Shown here piece after piece: positions 26,650-36,069 of a stretch of 64,000 nucleotides of DNA. The translations under genes and the position numbers were made by a program. Positions within the stretch are counted from its first letter, which is position 1. Every line of letters starts with the position of its first letter. This DNA comes from Anaerolineae bacterium (GTDB lineage: Bacteria > Chloroflexota > Anaerolineae > Aggregatilineales > Phototrophicaceae): assembly GCA_022843745.1 (NCBI GenBank), contig JALHNB010000014.1, positions 62,001 to 126,000 on the forward strand, read 5' to 3'. The notes beneath the pieces are model-generated. The model did no database searches and was not told where the DNA came from. It worked only from the letters and a program-made list of their open reading frames with translations.

Positions 26650-27726
26650 ATGAGCAACAGACCCAACCAGTCTGATTTTGATGATGACGACTTTCGTTTT
26701 GATGATAATGATGATTTTGATTTTGGCGAAGATGATGATGCTTTCGGACGAGGGCTAGGCGACGACCTTTCGGGCGATGACCTCCCGCCGCTGGACGAGG
26801 ATGGCGATGATGGGGGTGGACGCGGGCCAAGCCGCACGTTTATCGTCATTGCCGCGCTGATGATCCTGCTTTTCGTCATCGGGCTGGGGGCGCTGGGCTT
26901 CTTCTTTCTCAGAGGCCAGGGGCCATCACCAGCAGCACTCACTGCGACGGCTGAGAGTGGCACGATTATTGCGATGAATTTGACCACCGTTGCCGATACC
27001 ACGCTGACGGCGGAAGCCGCGCTCTTGTTCGCCGGGACTCAGACAGTAGAGGCGAACTTAACCGCGACGGCTGCCGCCGACACTACACCACGTGCCAGAC
27101 CAAATGGGGCAAGTGCAACCGCCCACGATGGCGACAGCACCACTTTCGCGCCAGTTGGCAGCCTGAATCAGGGCGAGGCAGCAACTGTGATCGGTGTCAG
27201 CGATACAGGGTCAGGCTGGTATCTTGTGGAGCTGCCGAGTGGCACTACGGGTTGGGTGAATGGGGCGGATGTCACGATTTCTGGCGATACGAGTTCAATA
27301 GCAAGCGTTTCGCCACCTGTCCCAACCGAAACGCCGACTCCCACGTTGGATGCAACTGATTTGGCAGCGATGGCTTTCCAGACCGAAACATCGCTCACAT
27401 TGACGGCGCAGGCGCAGCCTACAATCCCGACAGAAACGCCGACTGCCGAAGGTATTACGATTGATGCAGTCCAGCAAACAGCGACCCGTCTGGCGGAAAT
27501 CCTTCAGGTTTCACCAACTGTTGACGGCGCTGGTGGCGGTATCATTGCCAGCCCAACGGCTGAAGGTGGATTTGGCCCGCTGCCGACGGCGCTGCCGGAT
27601 ACGGGTTTATTTGACGACATCGCCGCTGGCGGTACGAATGGCATCAGCATGATCGCGCTGGTGATTGTCGGCCTGCTCGGTGTGATTTTTATGTCGCGCC
27701 GGATGCGTTCGTCGATCAACAAGTAG
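26650..27726 (+). CDS. SH3b surface protein with LPDTG-like C-terminal signal
   Basis: 358 residues. An acidic Asp/Phe-rich cytoplasmic N-terminus (about 60 residues) is followed by a membrane helix (about 64-86). Next come a Thr/Ala-rich stretch and one SH3b domain (about 140-215, containing LNQGEAATVIGVSDTGSGWY and WVNGADV). After a Thr/Pro linker there is an LPDTG at about 316-320, a second helix (about 332-350) and a basic tail (RRMRSSINK), the order of a sortase signal. The motif-to-helix spacing is longer than in classic signals and no sortase gene is in the window, so anchoring is unproven. AGGAGG precedes the ATG. It is the last gene of the cluster and echoes the architecture of the 18410 gene. 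Confidence 0.75.
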   Translation: MSNRPNQSDFDDDDFRFDDNDDFDFGEDDDAFGRGLGDDLSGDDLPPLDEDGDDGGGRGPSRTFIVIAALMILLFVIGLGALGFFFLRGQGPSPAALTATAESGTIIAMNLTTVADTTLTAEAALLFAGTQTVEANLTATAAADTTPRARPNGASATAHDGDSTTFAPVGSLNQGEAATVIGVSDTGSGWYLVELPSGTTGWVNGADVTISGDTSSIASVSPPVPTETPTPTLDATDLAAMAFQTETSLTLTAQAQPTIPTETPTAEGITIDAVQQTATRLAEILQVSPTVDGAGGGIIASPTAEGGFGPLPTALPDTGLFDDIAAGGTNGISMIALVIVGLLGVIFMSRRMRSSINK

Positions 27727-27745
27727 ATTTCAACGACATATAACG

Positions 27746-27778
27746 AAAGAGGACGAGTCTGTGGCTCGACCTCTTTTC
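27746..27778 (+). terminator. Terminator after the eight-gene cluster
   Basis: AGAGGACGAG and CTCGACCTCT form a 10-bp stem with one mismatch around a 7-base loop, followed by TTTTC. It begins about 20 bases after the last stop codon of the cluster. Confidence 0.7.
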
Positions 27779-27888
27779 ATTGTGAATAAGCTCGAATAGA
27801 GGTGTTGGAATTCTGATACCTCATGGCTGTACCCTGTTGAGCGCTGCGGGTTTGTGAACTGGTTATCGGCCTCCAGAGATGAGAATCA

Positions 27889-27926
27889 AAAAACGCCACG
27901 ACATGATAACTCGTCGTGGCGTTTTT
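27889..27926. terminator. Bidirectional intrinsic terminator
   Basis: A perfect 14-bp stem (AAAAACGCCACGAC / GTCGTGGCGTTTTT) around a 10-base loop has an A-run on one side and a T-run on the other. It can therefore terminate both the plus-strand cluster and the convergent PBP gene. Confidence 0.8.
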
Positions 27927-27984
27927 CGATTCAGGATCGTTCAGAGCCTGTCTGAAAATTCGAGATTACGTGCCAATACAGAAT

Positions 27985-28057
27985 TTGTAGGGGCAGGTCT
28001 GAGACCTGCCCGCCTTACATCATGTCATCAGGACGGGTCTCAGACCCGCCCCTACAA
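27985..28057. repeat. TTGTAGGGGC composite palindromic repeat
   Basis: The outer arms TTGTAGGGGC (27985-27994) and GCCCCTACAA (28048-28057) are perfectly inverted. Inside lie two smaller near-perfect palindromes, one around GGGCAGGTCT-G-AGACCTGCCC and one around ACGGGTCT-C-AGACCCG. Confidence 0.75.
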
Positions 28058-28118
28058 GGCACATTCCCTGAATATTCAGATGGATTCTCACGTTTCTCTA
28101 TGTCCAAACGCGCGTTCC

Positions 28119-28147
28119 GTAGGGGCGACTCGCCGAGTCGCCTCTAC
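28119..28147. repeat. GTAGGGGCGACTCG palindrome
   Basis: GTAGGGGCGACTCG (28119-28132) and CGAGTCGCCTCTAC (28134-28147) are inverted with one mismatch around a single base. The same words make up the arms of the repeat at 52833-53021. Confidence 0.7.
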
Positions 28148-28171
28148 AATTGGTTCGTAAACGCCTCGATT

Positions 28172-31100
28172 TTACCCACCGGGGTTGATGGTCGCCGTTG
28201 GCGTGGGCGCACCGAGCGATTGAGAAGAAGACCCGCCCAAATCAATCGGGATCGTCGTCGCTGTCGGTATCGCAACCGTCGGTAGAATGACGGGTGTTGA
28301 TGTCGGCAGGATATTCTGCACCGTGACCTGCACCGGACGATAGAGATAACCGCCGCCAGCTTGCGATGTCCCGAATACCGAGAGCCGGATGATATACACG
28401 CCGTTTGGCACCAGCCGGGTATCCCATTGTGCCAATTCTGCCTGATTGGGAACCTGATTGTTAAACGGCCCGATAGTCGCGATGACGGCAGTAGGATTAT
28501 TCGCCGAAAGAATATCAATCTGGTAACGGGCGAAGTTCTGCGGCACAGACACCGCTCCGGTGATCGGCACGACACCTTGCAAAAGTTCACCACCGATGGG
28601 CGAGGCGATCCGCGCGACTGGGCGCACCGTGTTGATGTCGCAAGCACCTGTTGGCGGCGACAGCGGCGGGATCGGCAGACCAAGCTGGCGGGCAATCGGT
28701 TGTCCCGCAGCAGTCCCCAACCATTGAACGGCGAACGGATCGCTGATATTGGCAAATGTCCGCACTTCGACATTTTCGTTACACGAATCGTTCGCGCGTA
28801 ATCCCGTCCAGGTATCAATGGGGATGGATACGACCACACCCTGGTCGGCGGGTGGTGGCGGCTGGCTGACGATAAACAACTCGCTGCGAATGCCGGGGCA
28901 GTTTTCACCGGGCTTCGCACCCGTAACCACGCAAATGTCGTCCTGGAAAATATTGCCAGGGTTGCCAAATGGATCAGGCGCGGTCATGGTTGCGAGAATC
29001 GCGCGCATTGTGGCATTCCATACCGGGGCGGCGTGTTCCAGGCTGCCACCACGTGTTGGCGCATTATCAGGTCGCCCCAGCCACACGCCGACAACCGCGT
29101 TGCGGGAGAACCCCATCGTCCACAGATCACGCGCGTCATTGCTGGTTCCGGTTTTCGCGGCTACTCTGTCGCCATATTCCGGTATAAAGAGCGGGCTGTT
29201 CAATCCAAACTCATCACCACGTGCTGTGTTGTCGCTCATGATGTTTTGCATCAGGAAGGCGACCTCCGGCTGGACTCTAACTGTGGGATCAGCATGGGGT
29301 TCAATCGTGATTGGATTGCCGTCCGCGTCCTTGACACTGATAATCGCGTACAGCGGCACATAACGTCCGGTGTTGGCAAGTGTGCCGTAGGCTGCCATCA
29401 TGTCATACAGCCGGACTTCGCTTGCACCAACGGCTGATGCCAGCGTGACTTGCGGCGGGTCTTGCAGGAAGGTGAGGCCAACCCGCAGCGCCGTGTCGAT
29501 GAATTTGTCTGCGCCGATGAACGTGAAGGCTTTTACGGCTGCCACGTTGATGCTGTTCGCAAGGGCATAGCGTACCGAGATCGGCCCCCGGAACTGACCA
29601 TCGAAATTAACAGGTGTATAGGCTGGATTCTGGAAAGCGGTTGGCACATCCCAGAGGATCGTGGCGGGGGTGAAGTATTCGCTGTTATCCAGTATGCCGT
29701 TGTTATTACGGTCTCCGACACCTTCCAACGCTGCGGTATAGACGATGGGTTTAATGGACGAGCCGGGCTGCTGCCAGGAGAGCGCCAGATTCACCTGGCC
29801 GTCAATTTCCGCATTATTGAAATCGGGGCTGCCGATCATCGCGCGGATCGCACCATCACGTGGGTCAGTCACCATGACCGAGCCACTGTTGACACCCGTA
29901 AACGTGATCTGTCCGAGCATGTCGGTGAGCGCTTTTTGCGCCGCATCCTGGACATTTGGCATCAGCGTCGTCTGGACTTCAAAGCCGCGCCGGAAAATTT
30001 CGTCCGATCCAAACTGTCGCTCAAGCTGCGCCAGCACAAAGTAAACAAAGTGCGGGTAACGAACTGTCGCTGCGCGGGGCAAATAATCACGCGCTTCTAC
30101 CTGGGCGCGTTCGACCAAAATCTGACCCGCGAATTGGTTATTGTTATTGACAATCTGATTATAGCCCTCGGTGATGCAGAATGGTCTGCCAACATAGGGC
30201 GCGTGCTGGAAATTGAGGCAAGGAACAGTGGCAATTTTACGCAGCGCCTCGTCCATGCCGTTGAAAGCCTGCGCCGGATTTGTCACCGGGTCATTCGCCG
30301 CCGGGGAGTTCAGCAAACCTGCTAACAAGGCTGATTCGCCCAGATCAAGATCGGCTGCTGTTTTATTGAAGTAGAACTCTGCTGCTGCCTCGACACCATA
30401 AGATTGATTGCCGAAGAATACTTCATTCATATACAGTTGCAGGATGAAGTTTTTGTCGTATTTACGTGCGATTTCCGAGGCGATAACAATTTCGCGCAGT
30501 TTTTGGTCGGCGGTTGGCGTACCCTGATCTTGCAGGATCAAGCGGCTGGCGATTTGCTGAGTGATCGTGCTTGCGCCGGAAACCACACCACCCGCGCTGA
30601 TATTTTGCAGGAAGGCACGCCCAATCGCGATGGGGTCATAGCCAGGGTCTTCGAAGAAGCGCTCATTTTCGGATGCTACGACTGCGTAGATCATCTCCGG
30701 CGAAATTTCGGACAGATCAACCGTTTTACGTGCGCCACCCTGCTGGCTGTTGAGTTCGGCAAGCAAATTGCCTTGCGCATCCAGGATTCGCGCGGTCTGG
30801 AAAGCAGGCTGATAATCCGCCAGCGCTGCTACCTGGGCGGTATATTCTGAAGCCAGATTGTTATACGAAATAATCATGTAGCCGACGATAATCGCGCCCA
30901 GAATAAAGATGCCACCGATGACCAGCGAGCCGATGAGAAGCGCCGTTCGCGCTGTCGATTGGCGCTGGATTTCGACGGCCTGCTGATATTGAACGCCTGT
31001 TTCGCCAATGTTGTAATCCGGCGGGCGTTCGGCAGCGTCATAACCCGCTGCGGGCGCAAATGTGGTGGCATCGGAAACAACAGGTTGTGTGAGTTGAGTT

Positions 31101-32458
31101 TCGCCGTAGTTATAGGGCTGCGTGTTGTTCAGCGTGGCAGCTTCAGACTGGCGTATATTTTCCAGGTTCACGCCGGACATGCTGGGAACAGTGAAATTCG
31201 GGTCGTTCACCGGCACTGACCGGGGCATAACCATGTCATCTTCTTCGCCCGGATAAACGCCGCTTACGCCTGTTTCGTGATATGAGGGTGAAGTCACCTC
31301 GTCGTCCGGCAAATAGGGCAGCGCACCCCGCATCACTTCGGGCGCGGTAAATTCTGATGTCGCCGTTCGTGGCGGGCCGGGCAGCGGCGCAGACGGACGT
31401 GGTGGTGTCGCCACAACCCAATCATTGACCTGACTATCGAAACGATACCAGGTGTCGGTATCAACACCCATCATCCACCAGGTATCGTCATTATCCAGGA
31501 TCAAAAGCTGGCGCAGTTTTTCCTGTAATTGGTCACGGGTCATCTGCCCGGCTTTATATTGCTGTCGGAGCGCACGCACCTGGGCTTCGGTTTCGACAAA
31601 TTTTTGTGCAAGCGCTTCCTGTTCGGGGTCAACGGTGGGCGCGGCAGGTTGAATAGGTGTGAAATCACCCATGACCGAGGTCGCCTGCGTACCACCCATC
31701 AATTCTTCGACCTGACGGCGAGCGATTGCGGCAGCGTCATCCATTCCGGCATCGGCTGGAGTCGTTAGAGCAGGAGCCGCGCCAGAAAGCTGTTCGACCT
31801 GACGGCGGGCGATTGCAGCGGCATCGTCGGCTTCAGTGGCAGCCTCTTTAGAAAGCTGTTCAATTTGCAGTCGTGCCATTTCAGCAGGGTCAATAACGCC
31901 TGTGGGCAATGTTTCTGTTAAGGGTGCGCCGGAAGCCAGTGCTTCGCGTTCCGCCGAGGCAGGGCCAGTAAAATCGGGCGCGGGTTCTTCGGCATCTTCA
32001 ACATCTTCAGTTTCGGCTGGCGTTTCAGAAGTCAGTACAATACTGGCAGGCGGTTGCTGCTCGACCTGGCTGACGAGCATGACCAGCTCACCCAAACCGC
32101 TGAAGGACTCGAAATCATCGTCATCTTCCGGCGGGGCTTCTTTAACCGCTGCCGCACTGGGTTTGACATCCGGCAAGCTGTCTTCAGGCCGCTGCAACTG
32201 CACCGGTTCAATTCGCGTGGTTGGGATTTCGATCTCATCGTCTGGCGTAAATGGGGTGTCTTCTGGTCTGGGCAGATGCCAGGCACCTTCTTCAATTGGG
32301 ACGACTTCCAGGTCAGTAGGCATCGCCGGGACGCGCTCCGGCTCTTCCGCAACCGGACGCGGTGCAACAGAACGCCAGCCACCGCTATCCGGTTTGCGCC
32401 AGCCGCCCTTAATCTCAGGCTCTTTCGTTAATTTGTCAGTGGGTTGGTTGTCGGACAT
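28172..32458 (-). CDS. Class A penicillin-binding protein with long cytoplasmic extension
   Basis: Bifunctional peptidoglycan synthase (GT51 glycosyltransferase plus transpeptidase), 1428 residues, about twice the usual size. The first 500 residues are cytoplasmic: a Pro/Glu-rich part, then three copies of a motif like AAIARRQVEQLSG (about 195-260), then a segment around DDTWWMMGVDTDTWYRFD. The membrane helix is near 505-530. GT51 starts near 575 (ENERFFEDPGYDPIAIGRAF, SGASTITQQIASRL). The transpeptidase has SSIKP (about 901), NSINVA (about 968) and AAKTGTSND (about 1102). An Ig-like domain and a Thr/Pro tail end the protein. The PP2C gene lies just upstream on the same strand, suggesting regulation by Ser/Thr phosphorylation. 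Confidence 0.93.
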   Translation of the reverse strand: MSDNQPTDKLTKEPEIKGGWRKPDSGGWRSVAPRPVAEEPERVPAMPTDLEVVPIEEGAWHLPRPEDTPFTPDDEIEIPTTRIEPVQLQRPEDSLPDVKPSAAAVKEAPPEDDDDFESFSGLGELVMLVSQVEQQPPASIVLTSETPAETEDVEDAEEPAPDFTGPASAEREALASGAPLTETLPTGVIDPAEMARLQIEQLSKEAATEADDAAAIARRQVEQLSGAAPALTTPADAGMDDAAAIARRQVEELMGGTQATSVMGDFTPIQPAAPTVDPEQEALAQKFVETEAQVRALRQQYKAGQMTRDQLQEKLRQLLILDNDDTWWMMGVDTDTWYRFDSQVNDWVVATPPRPSAPLPGPPRTATSEFTAPEVMRGALPYLPDDEVTSPSYHETGVSGVYPGEEDDMVMPRSVPVNDPNFTVPSMSGVNLENIRQSEAATLNNTQPYNYGETQLTQPVVSDATTFAPAAGYDAAERPPDYNIGETGVQYQQAVEIQRQSTARTALLIGSLVIGGIFILGAIIVGYMIISYNNLASEYTAQVAALADYQPAFQTARILDAQGNLLAELNSQQGGARKTVDLSEISPEMIYAVVASENERFFEDPGYDPIAIGRAFLQNISAGGVVSGASTITQQIASRLILQDQGTPTADQKLREIVIASEIARKYDKNFILQLYMNEVFFGNQSYGVEAAAEFYFNKTAADLDLGESALLAGLLNSPAANDPVTNPAQAFNGMDEALRKIATVPCLNFQHAPYVGRPFCITEGYNQIVNNNNQFAGQILVERAQVEARDYLPRAATVRYPHFVYFVLAQLERQFGSDEIFRRGFEVQTTLMPNVQDAAQKALTDMLGQITFTGVNSGSVMVTDPRDGAIRAMIGSPDFNNAEIDGQVNLALSWQQPGSSIKPIVYTAALEGVGDRNNNGILDNSEYFTPATILWDVPTAFQNPAYTPVNFDGQFRGPISVRYALANSINVAAVKAFTFIGADKFIDTALRVGLTFLQDPPQVTLASAVGASEVRLYDMMAAYGTLANTGRYVPLYAIISVKDADGNPITIEPHADPTVRVQPEVAFLMQNIMSDNTARGDEFGLNSPLFIPEYGDRVAAKTGTSNDARDLWTMGFSRNAVVGVWLGRPDNAPTRGGSLEHAAPVWNATMRAILATMTAPDPFGNPGNIFQDDICVVTGAKPGENCPGIRSELFIVSQPPPPADQGVVVSIPIDTWTGLRANDSCNENVEVRTFANISDPFAVQWLGTAAGQPIARQLGLPIPPLSPPTGACDINTVRPVARIASPIGGELLQGVVPITGAVSVPQNFARYQIDILSANNPTAVIATIGPFNNQVPNQAELAQWDTRLVPNGVYIIRLSVFGTSQAGGGYLYRPVQVTVQNILPTSTPVILPTVAIPTATTIPIDLGGSSSQSLGAPTPTATINPGG

Positions 32459-32548
32459 GCCTGATCGCCCTTACTAGAAGCTTCTATCAATGACTTGATT
32501 CTAACGAATTACACACCAATAGCGCAAGTAGGGCAAAATGGAAGCCAT

Positions 32549-33718
32549 TTATTGGTCAGGCATGAGGGTGTCGCGCCCTTCACAATCCCGATCCCGGCGC
32601 TGGCCTGCCAGTACAGACCGTCTTACGGCAGAACGGACATTGAGTGTGCGATCCAGAAGGCTGAGATCAGGCAAGGTGGTATCGGAGTCGCTCCAATTTT
32701 CAAAATTGCCAAAATCATCGCTCAAACGCTCGGCGGCCATTTTTTGTTTAGTCGATGAAACAGCTTCCTGAGTGGACATCACCGCACTCACAGGCTCAAG
32801 AAAGCTTTTCGGGCGTTTATCAACTTCGACTGCTTTGTTCGGCTGCGGGCGACCTTTTAATATCAGCGTATCTTCGTCGTCATCCTGCGGCTCAAAAGCG
32901 GCGTTGAGTTGCGCGATGCGATCTGCAATATCTCTTTCGACGGCGACCACAATCACGCTGACGTTATCTTCACCACCGCGTTCATTGGCGAGGTCGATCA
33001 ATTTTTGGCTGGCTAATTCAGGATTTTCGTCTGCCAGTGAAAGTCGCGCGATTTCATGCGGCTTAACATGCCGCGTGAGGCCGTCGGAACACAGGACGAG
33101 GCGATCTCCAACCTGTAACTGCGTGTGAAAGAGGTCTACATCCACATCTTCGGTTTGTCCGAGTGCGCGATACAGCACGTTTTTCATGGGGTGTTCGTCG
33201 GCCTGTTCGCGAGTGATATGCCCGGCGGCGACCAACGCTTCGACAAAGCTGTGATCGGATGTGATCTGAGTAATCTCTGAGTCAAAACCGCTGACAAGAT
33301 AGGCTCGACTATCGCCAACATGGGCGACCAGCACATCGGTGCCGCGCACCAACGCTAGGGTAATGGTTGTACCCATACCGCGCATTTCGGGTTCTTTAGC
33401 CGCACGCTGCATAATCGAGAGATTCGCTTGCCGGATCACGGCACGCATTTTCTCGTTCAGCATGTCGTCAGCGGGCTTTTCGGGTATGGTTTGCTTGGCG
33501 TATTCGCGCTCTGCCAGTCCAATCTGAATAGCTTCGACGGCAATCCGGCTGGCTTCTTCGCCTGCCGCCGCGCCGCCCATGCCATCCGCAACAACCGCCA
33601 GGACAAAGCCATCGCCTGTCCACAAACGGATGTTGTCTTCGTTATTCTCGCGCACCTGGCCGACGCTGGTGCGGGCGCTGCTTCGTAGACGAATGTTATT
33701 AAATCCCGGATCAGTCAT
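32549..33718 (-). CDS. PP2C family Ser/Thr protein phosphatase
   Basis: Metal-dependent protein phosphatase of 389 residues. The catalytic domain (about 10-250) has every signature: RENNEDN, VADGMGGAAAGEEAS, VAHVGDSRAYLV, VLCSDGLTRHV and GGEDNVSVIVV. The metal-binding Asp residues are intact, in contrast to the PP2C-like protein at 8515. A 130-residue low-complexity tail follows. The gene is 90 bases upstream of the PBP gene on the same strand and is divergent from an atypical kinase gene 198 bases away. This is a common bacterial arrangement in which phosphatase and kinase tune cell-wall enzymes. The target is inferred. Confidence 0.93.
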   Translation of the reverse strand: MTDPGFNNIRLRSSARTSVGQVRENNEDNIRLWTGDGFVLAVVADGMGGAAAGEEASRIAVEAIQIGLAEREYAKQTIPEKPADDMLNEKMRAVIRQANLSIMQRAAKEPEMRGMGTTITLALVRGTDVLVAHVGDSRAYLVSGFDSEITQITSDHSFVEALVAAGHITREQADEHPMKNVLYRALGQTEDVDVDLFHTQLQVGDRLVLCSDGLTRHVKPHEIARLSLADENPELASQKLIDLANERGGEDNVSVIVVAVERDIADRIAQLNAAFEPQDDDEDTLILKGRPQPNKAVEVDKRPKSFLEPVSAVMSTQEAVSSTKQKMAAERLSDDFGNFENWSDSDTTLPDLSLLDRTLNVRSAVRRSVLAGQRRDRDCEGRDTLMPDQ

Positions 33719-33915
33719 GCCGGACTCCCTGAGACAATTTCTAGTCTATAGTTATTCTACTGAAAAAATGAAAAACAGCTATAGCCCCCCGTCAAGTTGT
33801 CAATTCTGTATCACCCTAACGGCTATTTTCGTTTACAATACTCCAATTTCCCAAATCGAAAACTCAGTCAATATAGGGATAATGTGGGATATAAGAGCAT
33901 ACGGATGAAAACGCG

Positions 33916-35046
33916 ATGCCGAATTTGATAGACCTTTATCGGATTGATAACTACAACGACACATTTGCGCTTGGTCACTACGCGCGGGTTTTAGATGCCC
34001 TGGATCGCCGCACCGGACATAACGTGGCTTTCAAAGTCATGCGCCCCGAACATCTCTCGCCGGACGGTGACGCGCGTTGGGAATATCGAGCTTTTGCCAA
34101 CGAAGCCAATTTGCTGATGAAACTGGTTGACAGCCCTCAAGTCATTGATCTGGTCGATTGTGGTTATATTTCGAGTCAATCCGAAGCGCCTGGAGATGGC
34201 GAGATTACCTCATTTCAGCGCGATGTGATGGGATTTGCCCAGGCGATGGCAAACCACGCCCAGGAAGGCTGGCGGCCTTACCTGACATTGGAAAATTTAC
34301 CCAGAGCGAGCAATCTGCTTTATCTCATGAAGCCAAACCGCCCGAATATCCGCTGGCGCTTGCCCAGTGAGGAAGGGCTGGCATTAGCGCTGCAATTCGC
34401 GAATATGCTGAAACTGTCGCATCAGCAGGGCATCGTTTATCTCGACCATAAGCTCGAACACGTCTATTGGGATGGCACACAACTACAGGTGATTGACCTC
34501 AACAGTTCGCGTCAGCTCGAAGGCGATCCTAATTCGCCGAGTAATCTTCAATATTACCGGATGGACATTCATAACTTATGCGTGGGTATTCTCTATCCGA
34601 TTTTTACGGGATTGTCGCCACAAAAAGCGACTTTACGCCCACAGCCGGGGACATGGAGCGATGTCGAAGCCCGCTATAAAGACATCACCGAACTCGATTT
34701 CGGCGTTGAACCCACATTGAGCAGCGCGATTAAAGCCTTGTTGCAGCAGGGCGCGGCGATGCAATACGCAACCGTTGACGAATTTCTGAATCGGCTTTAC
34801 GAAGCGGGCGCACTGCATGGCTGGGATTTCCCTAATCACTATACCAGCCCGTCCAGTCGAGATGCCCGTACACAATTACGCGCTGGTTTGACTCGACTCC
34901 GCAAAGGCGAGGAACTGCTGCGAGAAGCCCGCGATCTGTTCCGCGAGGCAGCCATTCAGGAAGGCATTACCGATGATCTGGAGGCGGAACTGCGGCGGTT
35001 AGTCAAAGCGGTCAACGAGACACTGAATAATCGGGTAATTCCATAA
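33916..35046 (+). CDS. Atypical Ser/Thr protein kinase-like protein
   Basis: 376 residues with a protein-kinase fold but altered motifs. The ATP-binding Lys is in NVAFKVM (Lys40) and the pairing Glu is likely Glu63 (FANEANLL). The catalytic loop reads YLDHKLEHV (residues 175-183) where HRDxKPEN is normal: the catalytic Asp177 and Lys179 are kept, the Asn is His182. The DFG triplet is DLN (194-196). Activity may therefore be weak or absent. The C-terminal 100 residues form a helical region rich in Arg/Glu (GLTRLRKGEELLREARDLF). There is no membrane helix. It is transcribed away from the PP2C/PBP pair; TACAAT at 33834-33839 is a possible -10 element. Confidence 0.75.
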   Translation: MPNLIDLYRIDNYNDTFALGHYARVLDALDRRTGHNVAFKVMRPEHLSPDGDARWEYRAFANEANLLMKLVDSPQVIDLVDCGYISSQSEAPGDGEITSFQRDVMGFAQAMANHAQEGWRPYLTLENLPRASNLLYLMKPNRPNIRWRLPSEEGLALALQFANMLKLSHQQGIVYLDHKLEHVYWDGTQLQVIDLNSSRQLEGDPNSPSNLQYYRMDIHNLCVGILYPIFTGLSPQKATLRPQPGTWSDVEARYKDITELDFGVEPTLSSAIKALLQQGAAMQYATVDEFLNRLYEAGALHGWDFPNHYTSPSSRDARTQLRAGLTRLRKGEELLREARDLFREAAIQEGITDDLEAELRRLVKAVNETLNNRVIP

Positions 35047-35244
35047 AAATCGCGAAATGCAGAATTGAATAGGTGGAGGGGAATTTCTTATCTTCAGATA
35101 GGATAATATACCGCATTGATCTCCAAAGCGCTAAGGTTTGGGGTAATTCATCGGCTGAGAACGTGTGAGAATGGTGGGTAGCTGGTCAGTTTATGGTGGT
35201 GCTGTGTAAAAAGTGCTGAGTAAAGATATTTTACGTCCTAGACC

Positions 35245-35287
35245 AGTATTTTAAGCTGACACGCTGACTGGCTGAAACGCTAAATCG
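35245..35287. repeat. GCTGA-rich intergenic repeat
   Basis: Successive words AGCTGACACGCTGACTGG and GGCTGAAACGCTAA match one arm of the palindrome at 36195-36232. The stretch from 35047 to 35244 upstream shows no gene and no other clear structure. Confidence 0.45.
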
Positions 35288-35310
35288 CTATCTTGCAAAG
35301 GAGATTTTCG

Positions 35311-36069
35311 ATGAAATTTGGTATCAGTTTGCCACCATTTGGCGAATACGCCGAACCCCGTTATCTCGCCCAGATTGCCCGCGAAGCCGAAAATGTCGGG
35401 TGGGACGGTTTTTTCATCTGGGATCATGTCATGTTCGACCCGACCTTTCACCCGATTGTCGATCCCTGGGTCGGATTAGCCGCTGTCGCCATGAACACGC
35501 AAAAAATTCGTATCGGAACGATGGTGACGGCAGTGCCACGCCGCCGCCCCTGGCAGTTGGCGCGGGAAACCGTTTCGCTGGATCGCCTCTCCGGTGGGCG
35601 CACGGTTTTCGGCGTGGGGTTGGGCGAACCACCGCAGTGGGATTATGGCTTTTTTGGCGAGGAACAGGACGCGAAAATCCGCGCGCAAAAACTCGACGAA
35701 GGACTCGCCATTCTCGATGGGCTGTGGAGTGGTGAATTTTTCAGCTACAAAGGTGAACATTACCAATTAGAGGAAGTGCGATTTTTGCCCCGCGCGATTC
35801 AAACGCCACGTATTCCGATCTGGGTGGGCGGGACTTGGAATAAGCATAAACCGATGCGCCGCGCAGCCCAATGGGACGGCTATTTCCCGCTGAAGTGGCA
35901 GGAAATTCTCACGCCCGACGAGTGGAAAGTCATCATGGATTACGTCAACCAGCACCGCACCAGTACCGCGCCGTTTGATTGGGTGCATGGCGGCGCAACT
36001 CCCGGCGATGATCGGGCGAAAGCCGCCGAGATAGTCAAGCCATATGAAGAAATTGGCGTGACGTGGTGA
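35311..36069 (+). CDS. LLM class flavin-dependent oxidoreductase (3' end frameshifted)
   Basis: Luciferase-like monooxygenase fold (TIM barrel binding FMN or F420). The start MKFGISLPPFG is fixed by AAAGGAG upstream of 35311. Conserved blocks include GWDGFFIWDHV, DPWVGLAAVAMNTQKIRIGT, RRRPWQLARETVSLDRLSGGR and GVGLGEPP. The frame stops early at 36069 after EEIGVTW. Its neighbour at 36333, a close paralogue, continues for 36 further codons. The missing part is present here in the next frame up to 36179, so one base has been lost near 36064-36068. The catalytic core is nearly complete, but the C-terminal helix is cut off in the product as read. Confidence 0.85.
   Translation: MKFGISLPPFGEYAEPRYLAQIAREAENVGWDGFFIWDHVMFDPTFHPIVDPWVGLAAVAMNTQKIRIGTMVTAVPRRRPWQLARETVSLDRLSGGRTVFGVGLGEPPQWDYGFFGEEQDAKIRAQKLDEGLAILDGLWSGEFFSYKGEHYQLEEVRFLPRAIQTPRIPIWVGGTWNKHKPMRRAAQWDGYFPLKWQEILTPDEWKVIMDYVNQHRTSTAPFDWVHGGATPGDDRAKAAEIVKPYEEIGVTW

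Noticed and set aside
27879-28285. Small plus-strand open frames across the repeat region before the PBP gene
   Set aside because: They run through a terminator and palindromic repeats and overlap the end of the PBP gene on the other strand; no protein features are seen.
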